DNA of 64,000 nucleotides from Microbacterium sp. PM5 (GTDB lineage: Bacteria; Actinomycetota; Actinomycetes; Actinomycetales; Microbacteriaceae). Shown here in pieces: positions 41,316 to 50,075 of the stretch (position 1 is the first letter of the stretch; every line of letters begins with the position of its first letter). The stretch lies in contig NZ_CP022162.1 in NCBI RefSeq assembly GCF_003293595.1, positions 2,859,432-2,923,431 on the forward strand, read 5' to 3'. Made by a program: the position numbers and the translations under genes. The notes below the pieces were generated by a model that saw only the letters and a list, made by a program, of their open reading frames with translations, searched no databases and was not told the DNA's origin.

Positions 41316-42671
41316 ATGGAACTCGTCATGCTGGGCGTGGGGCTCCTGCTCACCATCGGAACCGGCCTTTTCGTCGCGAGCGAGTTCGCGCTCGTCAACC
41401 TCGACCGCGCCGACCTCGAGGCCCGCCAGGCGGCCGGGGAATCGCGGTTGTCGCTGACCATCAGCGCGTTGCGGATCACCTCGACGCACCTGTCCAGCGC
41501 GCAGCTCGGCATCACGCTGACCACGCTGCTCACCGGCTACACGATGGAACCGGCCCTCACCACCCTGCTCAGCCCCGTGCTGACCGCGTGGGGCGTTCCC
41601 GACGCGGTGGTTCGCGTCGTCGCCACGACCGTCGCCATCGCCGTCGCCACGACGTTCTCCATGATCCTGGGTGAGCTCGTGCCGAAGAACTTCGCGCTGG
41701 CCATCCCGCGTCAGACCGCGAAACTCGTCATGCCGTTCCAGGTCGCGTTCACCACGGTGTTCCGTCCTGCGATCACCGTCCTGAACGGCTCGGCCAACGG
41801 CATCCTGCGGGGGATGGGGATCGAACCCAAGGAGGAGCTTTCCGGAGCACGCACGGCAGAAGAGCTCTCCAGCCTGGTGCGACGCTCGGCCAGTGCCGGT
41901 GTGCTGGAGGAGGACACCGCCTCGCTGCTGGATCGCACGCTCACCTTCGCACGACTGACGACCGCGGATGTCATGACGCCGCGTCCCAGCATCCATGCGG
42001 TCGCTGCCGGCGACAGTGTCGAGGACGTCATCCAACTGGCCCGCCGCACGGGTCACAGTCGCTTCCCGGTGTTCGACGAGTCGATGGACGACATCACCGG
42101 CATCGTCCACCTCAAACAGGCCGTCAGCGTGCCGCGCGAGCGTCGCGGCGACGTTCCCGCGGCCGCCATCGCGGAAGAGCCGCTGCGCGTGCCCGAAGCC
42201 GTGCACCTGGATGCCGTCATGTCGGAGCTGCGCTCGCGCGGCTACCAGATGGCCATCGTCGTCGACGAGTACGGGGGCACCGCGGGTGTCGTCACCCTGG
42301 AGGATCTGGTCGAGGAGATCGTCGGCGAGGTGCTCGACGAGCACGACCGCTCGCGCGCGGGCGTCGTGCGGGTCGCCGGCGCCGTGACGTTCCCGGCGGA
42401 GCTGCGTCCCGACGAGGTGCTCGATCGCACCGGCATCCGAGTGCCCGAGGGCGACGTGTACGACACCGTCGGCGGCTTCTTCATGTCGATGCTGGAGCGC
42501 ATTCCCGTCGTCGGCGACCGCATCGATCTGGAGGACGGCACGCTGGAGGTGCAGCGCATGGACGGCCGGCGCGTCGACCGCGTCAAATTCACGCCGCACC
42601 CGCTGCCTCACGCGGCGCTCGACGGTGCCGATGCGTCCGACGCGGCGAACGAGGCAGGTGAGGGTCGATGA
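41316..42671 (+). CDS. CNNM/CorC-type transporter, paralogue 1
   Basis: A 451-residue hemolysin-family (CNNM/MgtE-related) protein. A DUF21 membrane domain with four segments fills about 1-195, two CBS domains follow (about 215-335, with [14 protein letters not shown] and [25 protein letters not shown]), and a CorC/HlyC domain ends the protein. Family members export or import divalent cations, often magnesium or cobalt. The start is ATG 41316 or the GTG three bases earlier. It overlaps the next gene by ATGA, and the two paralogues probably work as a pair. Confidence 0.92.
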   Translation: MELVMLGVGLLLTIGTGLFVASEFALVNLDRADLEARQAAGESRLSLTISALRITSTHLSSAQLGITLTTLLTGYTMEPALTTLLSPVLTAWGVPDAVVRVVATTVAIAVATTFSMILGELVPKNFALAIPRQTAKLVMPFQVAFTTVFRPAITVLNGSANGILRGMGIEPKEELSGARTAEELSSLVRRSASAGVLEEDTASLLDRTLTFARLTTADVMTPRPSIHAVAAGDSVEDVIQLARRTGHSRFPVFDESMDDITGIVHLKQAVSVPRERRGDVPAAAIAEEPLRVPEAVHLDAVMSELRSRGYQMAIVVDEYGGTAGVVTLEDLVEEIVGEVLDEHDRSRAGVVRVAGAVTFPAELRPDEVLDRTGIRVPEGDVYDTVGGFFMSMLERIPVVGDRIDLEDGTLEVQRMDGRRVDRVKFTPHPLPHAALDGADASDAANEAGEGR

Positions 42672-43723
42672 GCGACTGGGCCGGAATCGCGTGGCTGGTG
42701 GTGCTGCTCGCGTTCAACGCGTTCTTCGTCGGTGCCGAGTTCGCCGTCATCTCCGCGCGCCGATCGCAGATCGAGCCGCTCGCCGAGAAGGGCTCCAAGA
42801 CCGCGGTGACCGCGCTGTACGCGATGGAGCACGCCACGCTCATGCTCGCCACGAGCCAGCTCGGCATCACGATCTGCTCGCTGCTGATCCTGAACGTGTC
42901 GGAGCCGGCGATCCATCACCTGCTCGAAGTGCCCCTGGGACTGACGGGCTGGAACGAGGCGGTCATCGGCGGCGTCGCGTTCGCGATCGCCTTGATCCTG
43001 GTGTCGTACCTGCACGTGGTGTTCGGGGAGATGGTGCCGAAGAACCTCGCGTTCTCGCTCCCGGACCGGGCCGTGCTTCTGCTGGCGACACCGCTGGTGT
43101 GGACCTCGAAGCTCTTCTACCCGATCATCGTCGCGCTCAACTGGCTGGCCAACCACATCGTGCGCCTGTTCCGCGTCGAACCGAAGAACGAGGCGGCGTC
43201 GACGTTCACCCTCGACGAGGTGGCCACGATCGTGAACCAGTCGCGGATCGAGGGTGTGCTCGATGACGCCTCCGGCGCCGTGACGGCCGCGCTGGAGTTC
43301 ACCGACAAGAAGGCGGGCGACGTCGCCGTGCCCCTGTCGGAACTCGTGACGCTTCCCGAGTCGACGACGCCCGAAGAGATCGAGCGCGCGGTCGCCAAGC
43401 ACGGATTCTCGCGCTACGTGATCGTAGATGCCGAGGGCATCCCGCTCGGCTACGTCCACCTCAAGGACGTGCTCCGCGCGGCCGAGGGCGCCGGCGCCGA
43501 GGAGACGGTCGCCGCGCCGATCAAACCGAAGCGCATCCACCACATGGTGCCGGTCGCCGAAACGACCGACCTCGAGGATGCATTGGCCCTGATGCGCCGC
43601 AGCAGCCGGCACCTCGCTCAGGTGCGCAACGCCCGGGGCGAGACGACGGCGGTGCTCTTCCTGGAGGACATCATCGAAGAGCTCGTCGGCGAGGTACACG
43701 ACGCGACGCGCCGGGGCTACTGA
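42668..43723 (+). CDS. CNNM/CorC-type transporter, paralogue 2
   Basis: A 351-residue shorter CNNM protein. The DUF21 domain (about 1-195, NAFFVGAEFAVISARRSQIE) and CBS pair (about 210-345, ending TAVLFLEDIIEELVGEV) are complete, but the C-terminal CorC/HlyC domain of paralogue 1 is missing. The signature GEMVPKNLAFSLP is present. The ATGA overlap with paralogue 1 implies cotranslation; a heterodimer is possible because CNNM proteins are dimers. Confidence 0.92.
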   Translation: MSDWAGIAWLVVLLAFNAFFVGAEFAVISARRSQIEPLAEKGSKTAVTALYAMEHATLMLATSQLGITICSLLILNVSEPAIHHLLEVPLGLTGWNEAVIGGVAFAIALILVSYLHVVFGEMVPKNLAFSLPDRAVLLLATPLVWTSKLFYPIIVALNWLANHIVRLFRVEPKNEAASTFTLDEVATIVNQSRIEGVLDDASGAVTAALEFTDKKAGDVAVPLSELVTLPESTTPEEIERAVAKHGFSRYVIVDAEGIPLGYVHLKDVLRAAEGAGAEETVAAPIKPKRIHHMVPVAETTDLEDALALMRRSSRHLAQVRNARGETTAVLFLEDIIEELVGEVHDATRRGY

Positions 43724-43733
43724 GCCCGTTGCC

Positions 43734-43769
43734 GCCGCAAGGCCGGGTGTGTGGACCCCGCCCTGCGGC
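43734..43769. terminator. Imperfect hairpin after the CNNM operon
   Basis: Arms at 43734-43747 and 43756-43769 pair with one or two mismatches around an 8-nt loop (TGTGTGGA). It lies between two convergent genes and may stop both. Confidence 0.5.
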
Positions 43770-43775
43770 GCTCGC

Positions 43776-44861
43776 TCACCGAACGGGAGCGATACGGGCG
43801 CGTCCGCGCTCGTACTGCGGGGGCCACAGCGCGGCGTCCGCGCCGCCGAGCTCGACCTCGGCACGCAGCGCGAAGTGCGGGTCACGCAGCCATTCGCGAC
43901 CGGCCAGGATCACGTCGGCGGCTCCGGACGCCAGGATCTGCTCCGCCTGCACACCCGAGGTGATCTCCCCGACGGCACCGACCGCGACGTCGGCGACGCG
44001 GCGCACCTCGGCGGCGAGCGGGACCTGATAGCCGGGGCCGGTGGTGATGCGCTGGTGGGCGACGAGTCCGCCGCTGGAGATGTCGAAGACGTCGGCACCG
44101 CGCGCGGCAGCCCATCCGGCGACGGTCGCCGTCTGCCCGACGTCCCACCCGCCGTCGGCCCAGTCGGATGCCGAGAAGCGCACGAGAAGCGCGGCGTCCG
44201 GCGCCGCACCGCGCACCGCGTCGACGACCTCGAGCAGCAGCCGGGCACGGTTTTCCAGGGTGCCGCCGTACTCGTCGCCTCGCTGGTTGGACAGCGGCGA
44301 CAGGAACTGGTGCAGCAGATAGCCGTGGGCGGCGTGGATCTCGAGCACCTCGAATCCGGCCGCGACCGCCCGCACCGCGGCAGCGGCGAAGGCATCGACG
44401 ATACGGCGGATGCCCGCGGCATCCAGCGCCTCCGGCGCCTCGAAACCGTCGTAGGCGATGGCCGAAGGGGCGAACGTGGTCCATCCACCGTCGGCGATGG
44501 GGACGGTGCCGCGGCGTCCGGAGAACGGCGACCAGGTCGACGCCTTGCGTCCGGCGTGGGCCAGCTGCACACCGGCGCGCGCACCGCGGGCGCGGATCGC
44601 GGCGACGATGGGCGCCCAGGCGTCGCGCTGCTCGTCGTTCCAGAGGCCCACGTCCTCGGGAGAGATGCGCCCTTCCGGAGTCACCGCGGTCGCCTCCGCG
44701 ATGACGACGCCGGCGCCGCCGGACGCGAACTGGGCGAGGTGCACGTGGTGCCAGTCGTTCGGTACGCCGTCGGTCGCCGAGTACTGGCACATCGGCGCGA
44801 CCCACAGGCGGTTGCGGACGGTGCGTCCGGCCAGTTCGTAGGGGGTGAACAACAGACTCAT
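43776..44861 (-). CDS. Old yellow enzyme-type NADH:flavin oxidoreductase, YqjM-like
   Basis: A 361-residue FMN-dependent ene-reductase. Class III features are seen: C25 in VAPMCQYSATDG near the flavin, and the paired histidines in EIHAAHGYLLHQFLSPLSN. The barrel ends with the phosphate site GEITSGVQAEQILASGAADVILAGREWL. Such enzymes reduce activated alkenes with NADPH, often as detoxification; the natural substrate is unknown. GGAG upstream of the ATG at 44861 supports this start over longer in-frame versions. It is divergent from nnrD. Confidence 0.93.
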   Translation of the reverse strand: MSLLFTPYELAGRTVRNRLWVAPMCQYSATDGVPNDWHHVHLAQFASGGAGVVIAEATAVTPEGRISPEDVGLWNDEQRDAWAPIVAAIRARGARAGVQLAHAGRKASTWSPFSGRRGTVPIADGGWTTFAPSAIAYDGFEAPEALDAAGIRRIVDAFAAAAVRAVAAGFEVLEIHAAHGYLLHQFLSPLSNQRGDEYGGTLENRARLLLEVVDAVRGAAPDAALLVRFSASDWADGGWDVGQTATVAGWAAARGADVFDISSGGLVAHQRITTGPGYQVPLAAEVRRVADVAVGAVGEITSGVQAEQILASGAADVILAGREWLRDPHFALRAEVELGGADAALWPPQYERGRARIAPVR

Positions 44862-44949
44862 CGCGACTCTCCGTAGGGGTGAGGACATTCCGACGCGCGG
44901 CGGCGGCGCGCCCGACGACCGGGGGACGGGGACGGGTAGGGTGGCGCGC

Positions 44950-45780
44950 ATGAGCACACCCTCGCCGTGGACGGCACCCGAGACGGCCACCTTCCTCAGG
45001 ATGCCAACGGCGAGCGACGACAAGTATTCCCGAGGCGTTGTGGGCATGCGCACCGGATCGGAGGAGTTTCCCGGCGCGGCTGTTCTCGGCGTCGAGGCCG
45101 CGTGGCGGACAGGCACGGGAATGGTGCGCTACCTCGGTCCGCGTCGGGCCGCCGACCTCGTGCTCCAGCGTCGCCCGGAGACGGTGACGGCCGACGGACG
45201 GGTGCAGGCGTGGGTGGTCGGTTCGGGGACGTCCCCCGACGCCCGCACCGCTGTCGAGACCGCGGCGGTCCGGACGATCCTCTCCGGGGACGTGCCCGTC
45301 GTCGTCGATGCCGGCGCGCTCGATCTCGTCGTCGCGGCATCCGCCGTCACGGGCGATCGCGCGCCGCTGGTGCTGACGCCCCACGATCGCGAGCACGCCG
45401 CATTGCGCGATCGGCTGGGGCTGGCCTCGCTGGACGACCGTGAACAGGCCGCTCTCGACACCGCCGCGGCCACGGGCGCCGTGGTCCTGCTGAAGGGGGC
45501 GACGACGCTGATCGCGACGCCCGCGGGCGCGGTGCGCTCGGTGACGTCGGGCGTCGCATGGCTGGCGACGGCCGGCACCGGCGACGTGCTCGCCGGCATT
45601 CTGGGAGCGCTCGTGGCAGGGGCTCCGGATCGTCTCGCGGATGCCGCCGCGTGCGCGGCCTGGCTGCACGGCAGCGCCGGAGCTGCCGCCTCCGCCCGAC
45701 ACGGCGGAGGGCCGCTGGTCGCTCTCGACGTCGCCCGTGCGGTGTCGAGCATCGTGGGCGAGCTCGTCTCGGAACACTGA
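44950..45780 (+). CDS. nnrD: ADP-dependent NAD(P)H-hydrate dehydratase
   Basis: A 276-residue ribokinase-fold repair enzyme that converts damaged (hydrated) NADH and NADPH back to the native forms, using ADP. The motif VAWLATAGTGDVLAGILGALVA with catalytic Asp, and the substrate region KYSRGVVGMRTGSEEFPGAA (split here at its conserved G), are intact. Only the dehydratase domain is present; no epimerase (NnrE) fusion occurs. A TAGGGT box at 44937-44942 ends 7 nt before the ATG at 44950. A longer in-frame start lies in the divergent gene region and is rejected. Confidence 0.92.
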   Translation: MSTPSPWTAPETATFLRMPTASDDKYSRGVVGMRTGSEEFPGAAVLGVEAAWRTGTGMVRYLGPRRAADLVLQRRPETVTADGRVQAWVVGSGTSPDARTAVETAAVRTILSGDVPVVVDAGALDLVVAASAVTGDRAPLVLTPHDREHAALRDRLGLASLDDREQAALDTAAATGAVVLLKGATTLIATPAGAVRSVTSGVAWLATAGTGDVLAGILGALVAGAPDRLADAAACAAWLHGSAGAAASARHGGGPLVALDVARAVSSIVGELVSEH

Positions 45781-45803
45781 GGTCGCCTCCCTAGGATGGG
45801 GGG

Positions 45804-47051
45804 ATGATGAGGCGGAGCGTGCTGTGGGCCGCCTTCGCGATCGTTCACGTCGGTGTCGCCTGGCTCGGCTTCGTCCTGCCCAACGAGCCCATGGGAGACG
45901 TCTACCGCGTCTACGAGCCGTGGTCGACGAGCGCGCTGCAGGGGCACGGCATCGTCGGCATCGACCAGTCGTGGGTGTATCCGCAGCTCGCGCTGTTGCC
46001 CATGCTGCTGGCGCACGCGTTCGCGTGGATCGCCGGGTACACCGTCGGCTGGGCGATCGTCGTCATCGCCGCGGATGCCGTCGCGTTCGCCGTCCTCATC
46101 GGGCGCGCCCGCTCGGTGGGACGCGTGACGGCGGGATGGTTCTGGCTCGCCTACGTGGCGCTTCTCGGTCCGGTCGGGTTGTACCGGCTCGACGGGTTCA
46201 CCGTGGCGCTGGCCGTGCTCGGCTGCCTCTGGCTCGTCGGCCGTCCGTGGGCGGCGTCGGTGCTGCTGTCGGTCGCGACATGGATGAAGGTGTGGCCGGC
46301 CGCGGTGCTGGCCGCTGCGGTCATCGCGCTGCGTCGCCGTGGCGCGCTCGTGGGAGGTGCCGTGCTGGTGAGCGCGGCGACGCTGCTCGTGATCGCCGCT
46401 CTCGGGGGTGGGGCGCACGCTTTCGGCTTCATCGGCGACCAGACGACGCGGGGACTCCAGGTGGAGGCGCCGGTCAGCATGCCCTACCTCTGGGGCGCGC
46501 TGCTCGGCATCCCGGGGTTCTGGGTGTACTACGACCAGCATCTGCTGACGTTCCAGGTCACCGGCACTCAGATCGATCCCGTGATCGCCGCGATGACTCC
46601 CGCGCTCGTCGTGGCGATGCTCGTGGTCGCCGCTCTCGGGCTGTGGGCCGTGACGCGCGGCGTGCGGTACGCGACGCTGTTCCCGACGCTCTCGCTCGCC
46701 TTCGTTCTCGGGTTCATCGTCTTCAACAAGGTGGGCTCGCCGCAGTACCTCTGCTGGCTGGTGCCGTCGGTGGTGCTCGGGCTCGTCATCGATCGCCGCC
46801 GCTGGATGGCCCCGGCGTCGACGGCGCTGTTCGCCGCGCTGCTCACGCAGCTCGTCTACCCCCTGACCTACAACGGCGTCCTCTACCCGCAGCTCGTGCC
46901 CGTGAGCCTTCTGACCGTTCGTAACCTCGTTCTCTGCGCGATGTTCGTGTGGATGATCGTGCGCCTCGTCTCCGTTGCCCGCCATGCCCCCGCCTCGACG
47001 CTTTCGACGCGGGCGCTCCCCGAGAACGCCGCGACGGGGCTCGTTCCCTGA
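45804..47051 (+). CDS. GT87-type integral membrane mannosyltransferase-like protein (DUF2029)
   Basis: A 415-residue polytopic protein with about 11 predicted membrane spans. It belongs to the GT-C fold, DUF2029/GT87 family, whose mycobacterial members include the phosphatidylinositol mannoside enzyme PimE. The first extracytoplasmic loop carries acidic residues (PNEPMGDVYRVYEPW), the usual catalytic area. The substrate here is unknown. A TAGGAT box at 45792-45797 ends 6 nt before the first ATG. No partner gene follows directly. Confidence 0.83.
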   Translation: MMRRSVLWAAFAIVHVGVAWLGFVLPNEPMGDVYRVYEPWSTSALQGHGIVGIDQSWVYPQLALLPMLLAHAFAWIAGYTVGWAIVVIAADAVAFAVLIGRARSVGRVTAGWFWLAYVALLGPVGLYRLDGFTVALAVLGCLWLVGRPWAASVLLSVATWMKVWPAAVLAAAVIALRRRGALVGGAVLVSAATLLVIAALGGGAHAFGFIGDQTTRGLQVEAPVSMPYLWGALLGIPGFWVYYDQHLLTFQVTGTQIDPVIAAMTPALVVAMLVVAALGLWAVTRGVRYATLFPTLSLAFVLGFIVFNKVGSPQYLCWLVPSVVLGLVIDRRRWMAPASTALFAALLTQLVYPLTYNGVLYPQLVPVSLLTVRNLVLCAMFVWMIVRLVSVARHAPASTLSTRALPENAATGLVP

Positions 47052-47094
47052 TCCCGTTCCCGCCGACCCGAACCCGCCGACCCGAAGGAGCCCC

Positions 47095-47457
47095 ATGCTC
47101 GTCGCTTTCTCCGTCGCTCCGAGCGGCACCGCCACTCCCGTCGGGGCCGCCGCCGACGGCTCTGTACACGACGCGGTCGCGGCGGCCGTGAAGGTCGTCC
47201 GCGACTCGGGACTACCGCACCGCACGACCTCGATGTTCACCGAGATCGAGGGGGAGTGGGACGAGGTCTTCGCGGTCGTGAAGGCCGCGACCGATGCCGT
47301 CATGCCCTTCGGCTCACGCGTCTCGCTGGTACTCAAGGCCGACATCCGCCCCGGTCGCGTCGGAGAGCTCGACGGCAAGATCGAGCGGTTGGAAACCGCG
47401 ATCGCCGCCCTGGAAGCCGACACCGATGGCGGCCCGGAGGCTGCCGGCGACCGGTAG
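47095..47457 (+). CDS. Thiamine-binding protein, YkoF/MTH1187 family
   Basis: A 120-residue protein of the MTH1187/YkoF family. The conserved parts are the N terminus MLVAFSVAPSGT and GLPHRTTSMFTEIEGEWDE (about 41-60), which form the thiamine-site fold. Members bind thiamine-like molecules in the cytosol, often as part of ECF-type uptake. GAAGGAG lies upstream of the ATG. No thiamine transporter gene is adjacent here. The following MFS gene starts 9 bp after the stop. Confidence 0.87.
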   Translation: MLVAFSVAPSGTATPVGAAADGSVHDAVAAAVKVVRDSGLPHRTTSMFTEIEGEWDEVFAVVKAATDAVMPFGSRVSLVLKADIRPGRVGELDGKIERLETAIAALEADTDGGPEAAGDR

Positions 47458-47466
47458 CATGAGCCG

Positions 47467-48693
47467 GTGATCTCCTCGACCCCGTCGAGGGGTGCGGCGG
47501 TGTGGGCGCTCCTCTCCCTCGCCATCGGCTCGTTCGGCATCGGCATGACCGAGTTCGTCGTCATGGGCCTGCTCCCGAACATCTCCGCCGACCTGCTGCC
47601 GGCGACGTGGGCCTCCTCTCCTGAGGACGCCGTCGCGCAGGCGGGGTGGCTCATCACCCTCTACGCGCTCGGCGTCGTCATCGGCGCGCCGACGATCGCG
47701 GGCGTCGTGGCGAAGTATCCACGCCACCGTGTGATGCTGGCGCTGGCGGCGGCTCTGACGCTCGGCAACGCGCTGACGCTGCTGGCTCCGACCTTCGAGC
47801 TGGTCGGGGCATCCCGCGTGCTGGCCGGGCTGCCGCACGGCGCATACTTCGGTATCGGCGCCCTTGTCGCCGCCGACGTCATGGGGCCGGGAAACCGCGC
47901 CAAGGGCGTCGCCTTCGTGCTCACGGGCCTCACGGTCGCCAACGTCGTCGGTGTGCCGTTCGGCACCTTCCTCGGCCAGCGCTTCGGGTGGCGGATCGCA
48001 TTCCTCGTCGTCGCCCTCATCTTCGCCCTCGCCGCAGTGATGATCGCGCTGACCGTGCCGGCCCATGCCGGCGATCCCGGACGGACGCTCCGCGCCGAGC
48101 TGCGCGCGCTGCGGATCGGCCAGGTATGGCTGACCCTGGGGGTCGGTGCGATCGGGTTCGGCGGGTTCTTCGCGGCCTACAGCTACGTCGCCTCGATCGT
48201 CACCGATGTCGCGGGAGCTCCCGCCGCGGTGGTGCCGGTGATCCTCATCGTCATGGGCATCGGTATGACGATCGGAAATCTCGTCGGCGGCCACCTTGCC
48301 GATCGCGACCTGAAACGCACGATGCTGGCGGGCCTCGGCGCTCTCATCGTGGTGCAGGTGCTCCTCGCCCTCACTGCGGGCGCGCTGATCGCGCTCGGGC
48401 TGTTCATCTTCTTGGTCGGCTTCGTGTCGTCGGTGTTGAGCCCGTCGATTCAGACACGGCTGATGGACGTCGCGGGCGACAACCAGTCCATCGCCGCGGC
48501 GCTGAACCACTCCGCGCTGAACATCGGCAACGCCACTGGCGCGTTCCTCGGTGGCGTGGTGATCGCGGCCGGCTTCGGCTTCGTCGCACCGGTCTGGGTG
48601 GGAGCCCTGCTCGCGGCATCGGGTCTCGTGCTCGCCCTCGTGAGCTTCGGGATCGAGTCGCGCTCCGCGCGAGCCACCGCCGCGGCGGCGTGA
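47467..48693 (+). CDS. MFS efflux transporter, AraJ/DHA1-like
   Basis: A 408-residue 12-span major facilitator. The N terminus SIGSFGIGMTEFVVMGLLPNIS and the loop 2-3 region (GVVAKYPRHRVMLAL) are typical of the AraJ/NepI-like sugar or drug efflux group. The substrate is unknown. The central loop is short. A TAGCAT box at 47455-47460 ends 6 nt before the GTG start, so although it follows the thiamine-binding gene closely it has its own leaderless promoter. Convergent with metX. Confidence 0.9.
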   Translation: MISSTPSRGAAVWALLSLAIGSFGIGMTEFVVMGLLPNISADLLPATWASSPEDAVAQAGWLITLYALGVVIGAPTIAGVVAKYPRHRVMLALAAALTLGNALTLLAPTFELVGASRVLAGLPHGAYFGIGALVAADVMGPGNRAKGVAFVLTGLTVANVVGVPFGTFLGQRFGWRIAFLVVALIFALAAVMIALTVPAHAGDPGRTLRAELRALRIGQVWLTLGVGAIGFGGFFAAYSYVASIVTDVAGAPAAVVPVILIVMGIGMTIGNLVGGHLADRDLKRTMLAGLGALIVVQVLLALTAGALIALGLFIFLVGFVSSVLSPSIQTRLMDVAGDNQSIAAALNHSALNIGNATGAFLGGVVIAAGFGFVAPVWVGALLAASGLVLALVSFGIESRSARATAAAA

Positions 48694-48700
48694 CGCCGGA

Positions 48701-49903
48701 TCAGCTCTGCAGCAAGCGGCGCAGGTGCGCTCCGACGGCGGCCGTCTCGATGAGGAAGCCGTCGTGGCCGAAGTCGCTGGAGAGCACGACCGCGCCGTCG
48801 TCGATCGTCGAGCGGATGCCGCGCGCGATGCGGTGCTGTCCATCGATCGGGAAGAGGCGGTCGCTATCGGTGCCGAGCACGAGCGTCGTCGCGGTGACGC
48901 GCGCGAGGGCATCCTCGACCCCGCCACGGTCGCGTCCCACGTCGTGGGAGTTCATGGCCTCGACCAGCGTGATGTAGGTGTTCGCGTCGAAGCGGCGCGT
49001 GAACTTGTTGCCGTGGAAGTCGAGATAGCTTTCCACGGCGAAGCGGCCCCCGTGACCGAGCGGGCTCTTTCCCGACTGCCACGAGCGCTGGAAGCGCTGG
49101 TTGAGTTCGGTGGGGCTCCGGTAGTTCAGCAGGGCCATGCGGCGGGCGAGCGCGAGGCCGCGGTGCGGTCCCTCGCCGTCGGGAGCGTCGTAGTACTCGC
49201 CGTCGGCGAAGCGCGGATCGATCTGGATGGCTTCCAGCTGCACGCCGTTGAGCGCGATCTGGTCGGCCGTCGTCGTCGGCGGAGAGGAGAGTACGGCGAG
49301 CCGCGCGACGCGCTCGGGCTGACCCACACCCCACTCGAGCGCGTGCATGCCGCCCATCGAGCCGCCGACGACCGCGGCCCATACGTCGACGCCGAGCGCA
49401 TCCGCAAGGCGCACCTGGGCGGCGACCTGGTCGCGGATGGTCAGGTACGGAAAGCGTCCCGCCCATTCGTACCCGTCGGGGGCGATCGACGACGGCCCCG
49501 TCGAGCCCTGGCATCCGCCGAGCATGTTCGGGGCGACGACGAACCAGCGGTCGGTGTCGATGGGGGCGCCCGGGCCCACGATGTCGTCCCACCAGCCCGC
49601 GGTGGGATGACCGGGTCCCGCGGCGCCGCGCACGTGACTGTCGCCGGTGAGGGCATGAAGCACGAGCACCGCGTTGTCACGGGCGGGCGACAGCTCGCCC
49701 CAGGTCTCGTAGGCCAGGCGGATGCCGGGAAGCTCCCGACCGCCCTCGGTCGTGAAGGCGCCGAACGCGGCGAAGCGGCGGTCGCCGGCGGGATCGCCGT
49801 CGCGCCAGGCGCCCGTCGCCGGCGGGCGGCCGCGCAGCAGGCGCGCGTCGGCCTCCGTGATCGGTGCGCTCGGCACCGTGTCTTCGGAGGTCTGCCAGTC
49901 CAT
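48701..49903 (-). CDS. metX: Homoserine O-acetyltransferase
   Basis: A 400-residue alpha/beta-hydrolase-fold enzyme that acetylates homoserine in methionine synthesis. The nucleophile is Ser in GGSMGGMHALEW, the triad Asp is in LGTDSDRLFP and the His in FGHDGFLIE. GCQGSTGPSS forms part of the substrate site. Length fits the family. Two ATG codons compete: 49903 (GGGAG about 10 nt upstream) is preferred, and 49912 would leave almost no spacing. It lies downstream of metY on the same strand with a palindromic module between them. Confidence 0.95.
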   Translation of the reverse strand: MDWQTSEDTVPSAPITEADARLLRGRPPATGAWRDGDPAGDRRFAAFGAFTTEGGRELPGIRLAYETWGELSPARDNAVLVLHALTGDSHVRGAAGPGHPTAGWWDDIVGPGAPIDTDRWFVVAPNMLGGCQGSTGPSSIAPDGYEWAGRFPYLTIRDQVAAQVRLADALGVDVWAAVVGGSMGGMHALEWGVGQPERVARLAVLSSPPTTTADQIALNGVQLEAIQIDPRFADGEYYDAPDGEGPHRGLALARRMALLNYRSPTELNQRFQRSWQSGKSPLGHGGRFAVESYLDFHGNKFTRRFDANTYITLVEAMNSHDVGRDRGGVEDALARVTATTLVLGTDSDRLFPIDGQHRIARGIRSTIDDGAVVLSSDFGHDGFLIETAAVGAHLRRLLQS

Positions 49904-49970
49904 GGCGTCCATTCTCCCGGGTCTCGGATAGCGCAAACGGACTGTTACGACCACCATGTCCGCAGAAACG

Positions 49971-50033
49971 CACGAACTCCGCAGCGGGAAGCGTTTCCGG
50001 CTGCGGAGTTCGCGGCATCCTGCGGAGTTCGTG
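49971..50033. repeat. Palindromic module between metX and metY
   Basis: CACGAACTCCGCAG (49971-49984) pairs perfectly with CTGCGGAGTTCGTG (50020-50033) and also, over 12 bp, with CTGCGGAGTTCG (50001-50012). A second pairing joins GAAACGC (49964-49970) with GCGTTTC (49991-49997). Several mutually exclusive hairpins can form. It resembles a REP-type intergenic element. Confidence 0.7.
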
Positions 50034-50052
50034 CACCCGTTGCGACGGGTGC
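50033..50052 (-). terminator. Terminator-like hairpin after metY
   Basis: GCACCCGT-tgcg-ACGGGTGC, 8-bp perfect stem with a 4-nt loop, 23 bp beyond the metY stop on the minus strand. No U-tract follows; the adjacent palindromic module may strengthen it. Confidence 0.55.
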
Positions 50053-50075
50053 GGTGCTCCGCGGAGGGGCAGGGC

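Noticed and set aside
45129..47657. 842-residue minus-strand ORF opposite nnrD and the GT87 gene
   Set aside because: Low-complexity His/Asp/Arg/Pro translation with no domain, lying opposite three recognisable genes.
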